IMG/VR virus record: IMGVR_UViG_3300025141_013041
Location: 1-47,932 of that record
DNA from: a virus
Strand: one strand, 5' to 3'
DNA length: 47,932 bases
Made by a program: the position numbers and the translations under genes. Positions 22,443 to 30,247 of the stretch are shown here, in pieces. Within the stretch, counting starts at the first letter, position 1. The number at the start of each line of letters is the position of its first letter. The notes beneath the pieces were generated by a model. The model saw only the letters and a list, made by a program, of their open reading frames with translations, did no database searches and was not told the origin of the DNA.

Positions 22443-24614
22443 ATGATATTTAATTGGATAGAAATAAAAAATTTTAAGTCATATGGTGACTATGAAACTC
22501 GAATAGATTTAAATGTAAATGAATCCAGGCTTTTGCTTGGAGAAAATGGTGCTGGAAAAACTACGTTTGTTGATGCTATCATATGGTCATTGTATGGGAA
22601 AAGTCTTTCTAACGCAGACGATATAATAAATAGACAAACAAAAACAAATTGTAAAGTAGAAGTTAATTTTGATACTGGTAATGATAATTATAGCATCATT
22701 AGATATCGTAATCATGAAGTTCATAAAAACAGCGTACTTATATTTAGAGGTAAGGAAAATATATCTCCTCGAACAGCAAACGAAGCTCAAACATTAATTC
22801 TTGATATAATTGAGATTAATTATAATGCTATGGTTTCAAGTATTATATTCTCTAGTGAACTTTATATTTCATTCTTAAGATCAAAACCATCTGACAGGCT
22901 TAAGATTTTTGAAAATATATTATCCTTAAAAGAAATTCAACTTTATCACAATACGATAAAGGAAATGAGAAAGCCTATTAAGAGTAAATTAGAAGAAAAT
23001 ATTTTAGAGAAAAGTAAGTGTAATCATGAAATAGAATTTACCAATGAAACAATTTCAGAATATAAAGAGAAATCAAAAAATAAATTACTTGAATTAAAAG
23101 AAAGCAAAGATGCTCTATCAGTAGAGTCAACTAGAATTGGCAATGATTTAATTACTTTTAAACATATAAGTGTAGATGAAGAACTTTTAAAAAATGAATT
23201 GTCAGATACAGCTAAAAAAACAAACAAAGAGATTCAAGAAAAAATAGATTCAGAAAATATTAATCTAAAAAATATTGATGGCCTATCTAATGAATTGGCT
23301 GATATGAATGAAGTATTAGATGAATTATTAAAGATTGATGTAGAAGTAGAGAAAAAGAAAAATTCTGAACAAGAAAGAATAACACATAAGAATCAAGAAA
23401 TACGTTTAAGAATGAAGTATATTAGAGAATCTACAATAGATGAAAAAATAATACAGAAAGACATTGAAAAGCTTAAAGATCAAAAAGAAAAAATAGAAAA
23501 TGAGATAAAAGAATTAAGGGAGCATTCTGAAGAATGTCCAATGTGTGGTCAAGATGTAGAAATAGAATTTACTCAAAAAATTTTAACAGAGAAAGAATTA
23601 AAGCATGTTGATATTCTTAGCGAAATAGATAAACTAAATCTTAAGAAAACAGAAGCAACAGAAAAAAATCAAAATTCTTGGAATGAATTACAAGAAGAAA
23701 ATTCTAAATTAGAAGACGACGTTTCAGCGTCTAAATATAATGAAGATTATTTAAATGATTTAGTTAAGAAAATTTCAGATGAGCGAGTCGATATTAAATT
23801 AAAGGAACAAGAAATAATACACGCAGAAGAAATTAACGAAAATATCATTGATAATGTTAATGAGATGTCTTATGGGTTTATTGATGATAGTGAATATGAA
23901 AGCTCTGCTTATAATACAGAATATCTTAATGCCGTAAAAGAAAATATTGATAATCTTTATCAAAGATTAGAAGAGATAAAAGATGAAGTTAAAATCATAA
24001 ATGCTCAAGCTACATCTACATATGATAAAAGTTATGTAGAGAAAATGAATAATAAAATTTTAAAGATAAATAACTTATTAGAGAAAATTAATAAAAAAAT
24101 TGCACAAAATACTCTTGAGGATAATCACTATAATGTACTCCAACAGTTATTTTCAAACAAAAGTGTTGGTGTTAAAAAATATATTATAGATAACATGCTT
24201 CATGTATTCAATGAGAAGGTAAATTTCTATCTTCCATTTTTCTTCAGCGAGGATACAGTAATTAACTTCAGTAAGGATTTAGAAGAAGAGATCTCTGTTA
24301 ATGGATCAGTAGTTCCTTTTACTACTTTTTCATCTGGAGAAAAGACTAGACTTGAATTGGCTATTGCGTTCTCACTTTTTATGGTAGTAAAAATATTCTT
24401 TTCGTCATCAGTTAATTTACTCGTATTTGATGAAATACTTGATATGAATCTTGATTCTGATGGAGTGGAATCGGTTCTCAATATTATAAATAATTTATCA
24501 GAAGATAACTCCATTATAGTAATTTCTCATAGGGAGGAATATAAAGAAAACTTTGCTAATCAAATATACCTTAGAAAAAATTCTAAGGGGTTTAGTAAGA
24601 TTTCGATAAGATAA
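22443..24614 (+). CDS. gp46/SbcC-like recombination ATPase
   Basis: 723 residues. Walker A GENGAGKT at 33-40; long coiled-coil arms; zinc hook CPMC (C365, C368) at the apex; ABC signature region TFSSGEKTRLELA; Walker B LLVFDEILDM near the C-terminus, followed by the D-loop and ISHREEY switch His. This is the Rad50-type partner of gp47. T4 gp46 has 560 residues, so the coiled coils here are longer. Confidence 0.9.
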   Translation: MIFNWIEIKNFKSYGDYETRIDLNVNESRLLLGENGAGKTTFVDAIIWSLYGKSLSNADDIINRQTKTNCKVEVNFDTGNDNYSIIRYRNHEVHKNSVLIFRGKENISPRTANEAQTLILDIIEINYNAMVSSIIFSSELYISFLRSKPSDRLKIFENILSLKEIQLYHNTIKEMRKPIKSKLEENILEKSKCNHEIEFTNETISEYKEKSKNKLLELKESKDALSVESTRIGNDLITFKHISVDEELLKNELSDTAKKTNKEIQEKIDSENINLKNIDGLSNELADMNEVLDELLKIDVEVEKKKNSEQERITHKNQEIRLRMKYIRESTIDEKIIQKDIEKLKDQKEKIENEIKELREHSEECPMCGQDVEIEFTQKILTEKELKHVDILSEIDKLNLKKTEATEKNQNSWNELQEENSKLEDDVSASKYNEDYLNDLVKKISDERVDIKLKEQEIIHAEEINENIIDNVNEMSYGFIDDSEYESSAYNTEYLNAVKENIDNLYQRLEEIKDEVKIINAQATSTYDKSYVEKMNNKILKINNLLEKINKKIAQNTLEDNHYNVLQQLFSNKSVGVKKYIIDNMLHVFNEKVNFYLPFFFSEDTVINFSKDLEEEISVNGSVVPFTTFSSGEKTRLELAIAFSLFMVVKIFFSSSVNLLVFDEILDMNLDSDGVESVLNIINNLSEDNSIIVISHREEYKENFANQIYLRKNSKGFSKISIR

Positions 24615-24618
24615 CTTT

Positions 24619-25032
24619 ATGGAAAAAAAAGAAAGCGACATAATGGATTATGTTAAAGAGCTTGTTTCAAAAGAACAAAGACGTTCTTATAATAACAGTA
24701 AAGGAACTATTATTTTAAAAAATGGATTTGTTTTTCAAATAAGCTATATGTTTAATTTTTTTAGAGATAATTGGTTTGCTTTCACAAAAGCATTATTAGA
24801 ACCAGAAGGTGAACAAAAAGATTTACTTATTAAAATGTCTAATAATGGAATTACCACAAATGGAATCATTTCTATAGATTTAGAAGATGTTTCTGCAATG
24901 GTTGGTGAGAATCAAGAAAGTATGTTACATTTCCCATCTATTGATGAAGATCATGTTATACAAGATGATGTTAATTTTAATAATGAAGATGAAGATGATG
25001 AAGACATTGTTGAAAACTTAAACTTTAACTAA
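24619..25032 (+). CDS. hypothetical protein with acidic tail, 137 aa
   Basis: It starts 5 bp after the gp46 stop. The N-terminal half is basic and beta/helix mixed (GTIILKNGFVFQISYMFNFFRDNWFAFTKALLEPEGE); the last 30 residues are very acidic (NNEDEDDEDIVENL). An acidic tail behind a small domain recalls ssDNA-mimicking or gp32-like partners, but no family is recognised. Its end overlaps the convergent minus-strand gene by 8 bp. Confidence 0.6.
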   Translation: MEKKESDIMDYVKELVSKEQRRSYNNSKGTIILKNGFVFQISYMFNFFRDNWFAFTKALLEPEGEQKDLLIKMSNNGITTNGIISIDLEDVSAMVGENQESMLHFPSIDEDHVIQDDVNFNNEDEDDEDIVENLNFN

Positions 25033-26425
25033 CAATTCTTTCTACACCTGGAACTTGTCTAATGCCGGCTGCCCTCTTTCTTTTCTTAGCTAATTTTCTT
25101 TCCTTAGCTTCTTGAGCTAATTTTCTAATTATTTCATCTTTATCTTTTTGTTCTTTTGGAGAAAGTAGTGTTTCAGCTGTTTTTAATATTCCTTCTTTTG
25201 GTGGTGTTTTAACCGTACTTTTCTTTCCAAATTTATCAGCTACATTTCCTACAGCTTTTCCTACAGCTTCTTTAGTCTTAGCTATGCCGGCTGCTGTTTT
25301 TGTCTTTATTTTTTCAGCAGCAGTTTTAAGTGGTTGAGTCTCAGCAAATTTACCAATTTTCTCTCCAGCTTTCCCCATTCTCTCTCCAGCTTTCCCCATT
25401 CTCTTATCAGTAGCTTGCACTACTTTTTCTTTTACCTTGCCATAAGCCCGTCTTGCCTTTTCTGCTTGTTCACTATCAAGAGCTTTGCCAACTTTATCAG
25501 TAATACCCCGTCCTGCTTTCTTAATGGCCTGTCCTGTTTCTCGTCCCTTTAATACTGTTCTTCCAATAGCACCTTTAAGGCCAGCTTTAACAGCTTGAGC
25601 TTCTGCAATTCTTGATACTGAACTTGCACTATTAAAAGCAGCACCAGCATTTTTAGGACCAGCCTTAGCTTTTTCAATAAGCTTATCCATTTGTTTTTGG
25701 TAAGTCTTTAGGATATTCTTAGTCTTATTAAATTTAGTTTTCCCGCCAAGAGAATTATCTGCTGCGAGATCATCTAAATTTTTCTGTATTTTATCAACTG
25801 TTCTATCTTTTAAGGATATAAGCTCTGCTATAGATGCAGGAGCTTTAGCCCTAGATTGTTCTGGGGCAGGTTGAGCAGCTTGAGTAGGAGCAGCTTGAGT
25901 AGGAGCAGCTTGAGTAGGAGCAGCTTGAGTAGGAGCAGCTTGAGTAGCTCCAGCATTTGCTTTAGGGTCTACAGTTGGATCTTGTGTAGTTTTTCCAGCA
26001 GGTGTACCTTCCTCTCCTTCTGTACTTTTTGTATCATTACTAAAATTATCTCTTTCGTGTTTATCGTCAAATCCCTGTTGAGTTAATTTATAAAATTTAT
26101 CTTGGGCTACTTCTTTTTTTGAATCAGGAAAGGAAATTTCTAATCTACCCAATGTTTCATTAGCTAGATTAACTTTTCCTTCACCATAATTAGAACCCAA
26201 CTTACGACTAACTTTAGCCATAATGTTTATGGCAGATAGAATGTTTTCTCCTCTTCCTGATGCTCTAAAGTTTTTATTAATTTTAATCTTATTTATTTCA
26301 CTCTTATCAACAAGTCTAAGAAATTTATTAGCTGCATCAAAGTTGTTGCTTACAGATTTTATTTTAGTTCCTTTGAAATCAAATATCGAATAGGCTGCTT
26401 CTATTAAGATATCATTTATTGTCAT
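25025..26425 (-). CDS. late, Ala/Lys-rich repeat protein, 466 aa
   Basis: I start at ATG 26425 (after GGAG) rather than 26437. The leader MTINDILIEAAYSIF contains LIE-A, a T4 prohead-protease-like site. Residues 1-110 are mixed; 110-185 are a Pro/Gln/Ala linker with a PTQAA unit repeated; the rest is a long series of basic amphipathic helices (KAGERMGKAGEKIGK is itself a duplication). Highly basic, Ala-rich helices after a cleavable leader fit an internal or core head protein packaged with DNA. A late-promoter octamer lies upstream. No enzymatic motif is seen. Confidence 0.65.
   Translation of the reverse strand: MTINDILIEAAYSIFDFKGTKIKSVSNNFDAANKFLRLVDKSEINKIKINKNFRASGRGENILSAINIMAKVSRKLGSNYGEGKVNLANETLGRLEISFPDSKKEVAQDKFYKLTQQGFDDKHERDNFSNDTKSTEGEEGTPAGKTTQDPTVDPKANAGATQAAPTQAAPTQAAPTQAAPTQAAQPAPEQSRAKAPASIAELISLKDRTVDKIQKNLDDLAADNSLGGKTKFNKTKNILKTYQKQMDKLIEKAKAGPKNAGAAFNSASSVSRIAEAQAVKAGLKGAIGRTVLKGRETGQAIKKAGRGITDKVGKALDSEQAEKARRAYGKVKEKVVQATDKRMGKAGERMGKAGEKIGKFAETQPLKTAAEKIKTKTAAGIAKTKEAVGKAVGNVADKFGKKSTVKTPPKEGILKTAETLLSPKEQKDKDEIIRKLAQEAKERKLAKKRKRAAGIRQVPGVERIVS
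25875..25947 (-). repeat. 15-bp tandem repeat coding for the APTQA linker
   Basis: Four perfect 15-bp units plus one partial unit encode a Pro-Thr-Gln-Ala-Ala linker. The unit is a multiple of three, so slippage would change linker length without a frameshift. Confidence 0.85.
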
Positions 26426-26451
26426 ATTAATCTCCATGTAGTAATCAATTT

Positions 26452-26459
26452 TATCTTTA
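26452..26459 (-). promoter_or_regulatory. late-promoter octamer TAAAGATA
   Basis: On the minus strand it reads TAGTAAAGATAAAA, 26 bp upstream of ATG 26425. It lies back-to-back with the polymerase promoter. Confidence 0.55.
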
Positions 26460-26484
26460 CTATAACTAACGCACTATTGTTTAA

Positions 26485-26513
26485 TTGACAAAAATTGCAT
26501 AAAACAATACAAT
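26485..26513 (+). promoter_or_regulatory. sigma70-type promoter of polymerase fragment 1
   Basis: TTGACA (26485-26490), 17-bp spacer, TACAAT (26508-26513). AGGAGG and a GTG start follow. Confidence 0.75.
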
Positions 26514-26543
26514 AGATTATGTTAATAAACAGGAGGACGCTTA

Positions 26544-27788
26544 GTGTCATTCGTACAACTTCATTGTCATAATCATATAGGATCTAGATTAGATGCTATA
26601 GCAGGACCAGAAGATTATGCACAACGAGCAATGGAATTAAATCACCCAGCTTTAGCAACTACAGATCATGGAAGAATAAGTAGTTTCTGGGAACATCAAA
26701 CTCAATGTAAGAAGTATGATGTAAAGCCGATACTTGGAGTTGAAATGTATTTAACAAATCAACTTGAAGTAATAGACGATAAAGGAAAAAGAAAGAGAAC
26801 TAAAACTCAGCATATCATACTTCTTGTTAAAAATCCAGTTGGTTATAATAATTTATTAAAACTTAATTACTTGAGTATGAATGACTCAAAACATTTTTAT
26901 TATTCTCCAAGAATAACATTAAAAGAATTGTTTGAACATAAGGAAGGATTGGTTGTTGGAACTGGTTGTATAGCAAATCCAGTTTCAAAATTAGTTCTTG
27001 GAGAGAAGGAAGACGTTGCAGAAAAATTATATGTAATGATGGTTGGAGAATTTGGTGATGATTTTTATACCGAAGTTCAATTAAATGAACTTGAGGAACA
27101 GAAGGTCGTTAATGATTTTATGATTAGGATGGCGAACAAACACGGCATTCCAATTGTAATGACTGGTGATGTTCATTACTTAGATGAAGGACAAGATAAG
27201 CTTCAAACTTTAGCTATAGCTATTAGAGATAAAGCAACCATAGATAATCTTAAATTTGAGCTAGAAAGTAAATTTTTACATTATCATGATATAGATGATT
27301 ATCTTGATTTTAATAAAAAATTTGGATTCAATTATCCAGAGAGTGATATATTATCTTATTGTAGTAATTCACTAGCAGTTTCAGACAAATGTAATTTTAC
27401 TATACCTGAGAGAAGTAAGATTTTCTTACCAACAGTTTCAGATAACGATGATGCCCTTCTCATTAAAAAAGGAAAAGAAGGGTTAATGAATAGATTTGAA
27501 GTTGATGATTATAAAGAAGTTCCTAAAGAATACCAGAAACAATTAGCTAAAGAATTAGAAGTAATAATAAGAAAAGGATTTGCTAGTTACTTTCTTATAG
27601 TAGAAGATATAACACAATTTTCTATAAATGAAGGAATCTACGGAAGATTTGGCAGAGGCTCAGTAGGTGGAAGTTTATTGGCTTATGCTCTTGGCATCCA
27701 TAGTTTAGATCCAATAAAGAGAGGATTGCTATTTGAAAGGTTTATGTCAGAGTCTCGCTCTCCTGATTTAGTAATTAACTATGTTTAA
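26544..27788 (+). CDS. dnaE: DNA polymerase III alpha subunit, fragment 1 (PHP and start of palm)
   Basis: 414 residues from a GTG after AGGAGG. The N-terminus is a PHP domain (FVQLHCHNHIGSRLDA, TTDHGRISSFWEH). It continues to the palm entry GRFGRGSVGGSLLAYALGIHSLDPIKRGLLFERFM, which matches DnaE GRGSAAGSLVAYAL...LLFERFLNPER. In intact DnaE the next residues are the catalytic PDxDxDF; here the protein instead reads SESRSPDLVINYV and stops. The catalytic aspartates are therefore on fragment 2. This piece cannot polymerise alone and must assemble with the others, unless it is decaying. Confidence 0.85.
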   Translation: MSFVQLHCHNHIGSRLDAIAGPEDYAQRAMELNHPALATTDHGRISSFWEHQTQCKKYDVKPILGVEMYLTNQLEVIDDKGKRKRTKTQHIILLVKNPVGYNNLLKLNYLSMNDSKHFYYSPRITLKELFEHKEGLVVGTGCIANPVSKLVLGEKEDVAEKLYVMMVGEFGDDFYTEVQLNELEEQKVVNDFMIRMANKHGIPIVMTGDVHYLDEGQDKLQTLAIAIRDKATIDNLKFELESKFLHYHDIDDYLDFNKKFGFNYPESDILSYCSNSLAVSDKCNFTIPERSKIFLPTVSDNDDALLIKKGKEGLMNRFEVDDYKEVPKEYQKQLAKELEVIIRKGFASYFLIVEDITQFSINEGIYGRFGRGSVGGSLLAYALGIHSLDPIKRGLLFERFMSESRSPDLVINYV

Positions 27789-27789
27789 T

Positions 27790-27818
27790 TTGCAAAAAAA
27801 GAATAGGAATGTTATAAT
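27790..27818 (+). promoter_or_regulatory. sigma70-type promoter of polymerase fragment 2
   Basis: TTGCAA (27790-27795), 17-bp spacer, TATAAT (27813-27818). The ATG at 27825 is six bases past the -10 box, at the expected transcription start, so the mRNA would be leaderless. Confidence 0.6.
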
Positions 27819-27824
27819 AAATTA

Positions 27825-28694
27825 ATGGAAACATTTAGAAAGTTCAAGAGTTATCTTGATGAAAAAGCTAATGGCCTGGCAGAAGAATTGCAGAAAAAAT
27901 ATAAGAAAGAACTTATATATGCAAAGAGATATTATGATAATGGAATTAATTTATTTGAGTACTTAAAAGAAAACTCTAGTAAAGTTAAGGCTCGATATAT
28001 AATTCCATATCTAATGGGAATTACAGATGAAGTAGAAGATGAAGAATGGGAATATAAATATGTAAAAACTGGTAGTTCTGGTGGAGTTGACATAGACTTA
28101 GATTTTGATCCAATTGGAAAACAAAAAATTCAAGATTATCTATTTGATAAATATGGCGAAGACAGAGTTTTGCATGTAGGAACATTTAATAGATTAGGTA
28201 TTAAGGCAGCAGTAAAAGATTTACTTAGAGTTTACAAAGTAGACTATGTAGAATCTAATAAATTTTCTAAGGCTTTAGAGCCTGATTTAACTTGGGAAGT
28301 TAATCTAGTTAACTTAAAAGAAAATAGTCCAGACATTTATCAATTTTATTTAAATCATAAATCAATACTTGATATGACTCCATACTTTGTTAATAAAATA
28401 AGACAGGGAGGTAAGCATGCGGGTGGAGTCGTCATCCTTGATGAGAGCGTTTATAACAGAATTCCAGTTGATAGGGTTACGGGGGAAGTTGTTACGGCGT
28501 TTCCTGAAAGTAGTCAAGAGCAGGTTCTTGACGAAGTGGGTGTTGTAAAGTTTGACATACTTGCAATATCTATTTTGGATGTAATTAGAAATACTATTAA
28601 TATGATAAATGAGAAAATGTTTCTTATAGATGAAGATGGTGTAGAGAAAATAGTTCCTCAGAGCTATTTAGATAAGGAGATTGAGAAATTATAA
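27825..28694 (+). CDS. dnaE: DNA polymerase III alpha subunit, fragment 2 (catalytic palm)
   Basis: 289 residues. Residues 1-85 are a helical, charged extension with no counterpart in DnaE (METFRKFKSYLDEKANGLAEE...). From residue 86 it reads GVDIDLDFDPIGKQKIQDYLFDKYGEDRVLHVGTFNRLGIKAAVKD, the catalytic PDxDxDF motif and following palm. GGKHAGGVVI and VVKFDILAIS (third catalytic Asp) follow. It ends at SYLDKEIEKL just before the fingers. The new N-terminal extension may be an assembly tail to fragment 1, like tails seen on split phage enzymes. Confidence 0.85.
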   Translation: METFRKFKSYLDEKANGLAEELQKKYKKELIYAKRYYDNGINLFEYLKENSSKVKARYIIPYLMGITDEVEDEEWEYKYVKTGSSGGVDIDLDFDPIGKQKIQDYLFDKYGEDRVLHVGTFNRLGIKAAVKDLLRVYKVDYVESNKFSKALEPDLTWEVNLVNLKENSPDIYQFYLNHKSILDMTPYFVNKIRQGGKHAGGVVILDESVYNRIPVDRVTGEVVTAFPESSQEQVLDEVGVVKFDILAISILDVIRNTINMINEKMFLIDEDGVEKIVPQSYLDKEIEKL

Positions 28695-29048
28695 ATGGGA
28701 ACGTATTACCAAAGAACAAATTCTTGGGGAAGAACTTATACTTGTTACAGAAGATCAAGAAATACTAATGATATTAAGAAAAAAACTGACTATGTTAAAT
28801 CAAATGACAAACTTAAAATGCTTGGCATTCTATTTTCCGCTGCTTATAGAGCATCAGAAAATAAAGGATTGACTTATAAAACCATGAGAGTTTTTCTTAA
28901 TGTTGATGCTGAAGCACATGATGGAAGCAGAATGTACAATTATTTAAATATTGATATAAGTAAGAATAATTTTAATTATGATGGACGTATATATACAAAT
29001 CATGAAAGAATTTGGGGGAAGAGAAAATCGCAAATTGTAAAGGTTTAG
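28695..29048 (+). CDS. hypothetical protein in polymerase gap, 117 aa
   Basis: The ATG follows the fragment 2 stop directly, in the same frame. The protein has a basic, aromatic N-terminus (YYQRTNSWGRTYTCYRR) and a body KMLGILFSAAYRAS...YLNIDIS...DGRIYTNHER. The second half resembles the product of the next gene (ALGFMFLSRLES...YLSILCRNDGICIVNHER), which suggests a tandem duplication. No family is recognised. Confidence 0.55.
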   Translation: MGTYYQRTNSWGRTYTCYRRSRNTNDIKKKTDYVKSNDKLKMLGILFSAAYRASENKGLTYKTMRVFLNVDAEAHDGSRMYNYLNIDISKNNFNYDGRIYTNHERIWGKRKSQIVKV

Positions 29049-29284
29049 CAACACCTATATTAAAATATAGAGGAAATTTAAAATTTAAAGCTTTGGGGTT
29101 TATGTTTCTATCAAGATTAGAATCAGTATATGTTAAAATTTTAATAGAAAATAATCTTAATGATAAAAAATATTTATCAATTTTATGTAGAAATGATGGT
29201 ATTTGTATAGTTAATCACGAAAGAGGATGTTCTGATAGGAAATATGAAAGGTTTAAAGATTACACAGGGAGGATTAAATTATGA
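29012..29284 (+). CDS. hypothetical protein in polymerase gap, up to 90 aa, start unclear
   Basis: The frame opens at a TTG (29012) inside the previous gene, and the first ATG is not until 29102. A GGGGG run at the overlap could join it to the upstream frame by a -1 slip (GRIYTNHERIWG then EEKIANCKG), giving one ~195-residue two-repeat protein; two separate genes are equally possible. The stop overlaps the next ATG. Confidence 0.45.
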   Translation: MGEEKIANCKGLATPILKYRGNLKFKALGFMFLSRLESVYVKILIENNLNDKKYLSILCRNDGICIVNHERGCSDRKYERFKDYTGRIKL

Positions 29285-29472
29285 TAAATAACGCTAAAGT
29301 AGGAAGAATGGTGGTTGAACAATTTTCTTATATGCAAGGTTCATTGAATGCTTTAGAGGAACATTTAGAAGATGTAGAATTAAATGTTTCTAAAATAGGA
29401 TTTGAAGCTGGAAAATTGCATAAAGAATTTGAATTATTGATTACACTTCTTGACATAAAATTACCTACTTAG
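29281..29472 (+). CDS. small helical protein, 63 aa
   Basis: ATG 29281 overlaps the preceding stop (ATGA) and is preceded by GGGAGG. The product is one long amphipathic helix pattern (SLNALEEHLEDVELNVSKIGFEAGKLHKEFELLITLL), probably a short coiled coil. Function unknown. Confidence 0.6.
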   Translation: MINNAKVGRMVVEQFSYMQGSLNALEEHLEDVELNVSKIGFEAGKLHKEFELLITLLDIKLPT

Positions 29473-29496
29473 TAAAATAAGTTATTCGGAGGTGTG

Positions 29497-29871
29497 ATGC
29501 TTGATATAGATAAAGAAGAATTAAAAAGTAGATTTGTTAGAGAAGATTGGGAGTACGTATTCGATAAGGTTTATAAAATTGCTGAATTCATTTTAATTAA
29601 AAATTATAATGTATATAATCCAGAGTTACTTGCTGATATGAAACAGGAGTGTGCGGAAAACTTTTACAAAAAAATAGATCAAGGAAAAGTTGATGGTACG
29701 AAAAATATATTCAGTTTCATTTGGAAGAACTCAACATTTAGAATACTTGAGATTTTAAGGAAAGAAGGAAATAGAAAAAAAATTGCGTATTTTATGCCAT
29801 TTGATATGGTAGACTTTGAAGTCTATAGAAATGAAAATGTTTCTAATAGATATGCAGAAGCGCATGAATAA
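29497..29871 (+). CDS. possible gp55-like late sigma factor, 124 aa
   Basis: ATG 29497 follows GGAGG. The core ELLADMKQECAENFYKKIDQG, then KNIFSFIWKNSTFRILEILRKEGNRKKIAYF, lines up with T4 gp55 region 2 (QEMIADGIEASIKGLHNFD...[25 protein letters not shown]...YSYF): acidic helix, K-N-x-F-x-(Y/F)-I, then a basic helix. gp55 is a minimal sigma that recognises late promoters. The window's late octamer and this gene fit one system. The similarity is read by eye and is weak at identity level, so this could be another helical protein. Confidence 0.45.
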   Translation: MLDIDKEELKSRFVREDWEYVFDKVYKIAEFILIKNYNVYNPELLADMKQECAENFYKKIDQGKVDGTKNIFSFIWKNSTFRILEILRKEGNRKKIAYFMPFDMVDFEVYRNENVSNRYAEAHE

Positions 29872-29941
29872 TATGACTTGAGATATTGTAAATAAGATAC
29901 ATTCAAAACTTAAAAAAGCAGAACCAATTTTAGGACCTGGA

Positions 29942-30247
29942 TTGACATATTCTAAAGAAAGAGTTAAGCTTATTTCTCCAAGAATAAATTTTTTAACTTT
30001 ACATTGTTTATTTAGTAAGGGAAAAAATAATGATTGGATGAACAAAGATGAAACGGCATTTACTGAAAAATCTATTAAAACAACTCAAAATTTGATAGAT
30101 AGACATTATATAGAAAAAACTATAGGACTTAAAAAAAATTATTTTAAAGTAATTTATTGGGAGAAAGGGTTAAGTGATAACGATCTTGAAAGAATGTACC
30201 AAGACAGACTTAGAGAAATGGATTTACAAGCTGGACGAAAAAGATAG
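29942..30247 (+). CDS. hypothetical protein in polymerase gap, ~101 aa
   Basis: AGGA at 29932 points to a TTG start at 29942; no ATG is available until residue 31. It contains a basic middle (KTTQNLIDRHYIEKTIGLKKNYFKVIYWEKG) and overlaps the start of polymerase fragment 3 by 74 bp. A decayed gene is possible. No family is recognised. Confidence 0.4.
   Translation: MTYSKERVKLISPRINFLTLHCLFSKGKNNDWMNKDETAFTEKSIKTTQNLIDRHYIEKTIGLKKNYFKVIYWEKGLSDNDLERMYQDRLREMDLQAGRKR

Noticed and set aside
27789-27824. Intron or intein between polymerase fragments 1 and 2
   Set aside because: The gap is 36 bp and holds a promoter. No intein start (Cys/Ser block) or end (His-Asn) is seen at the protein ends, and fragment 2 has its own start.
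28695-30173. Group I intron between polymerase fragments 2 and 3
   Set aside because: I see no P/Q/R/S core elements, and the region is filled with coupled small genes having ribosome-binding sites. A gene-bearing insertion fits better.
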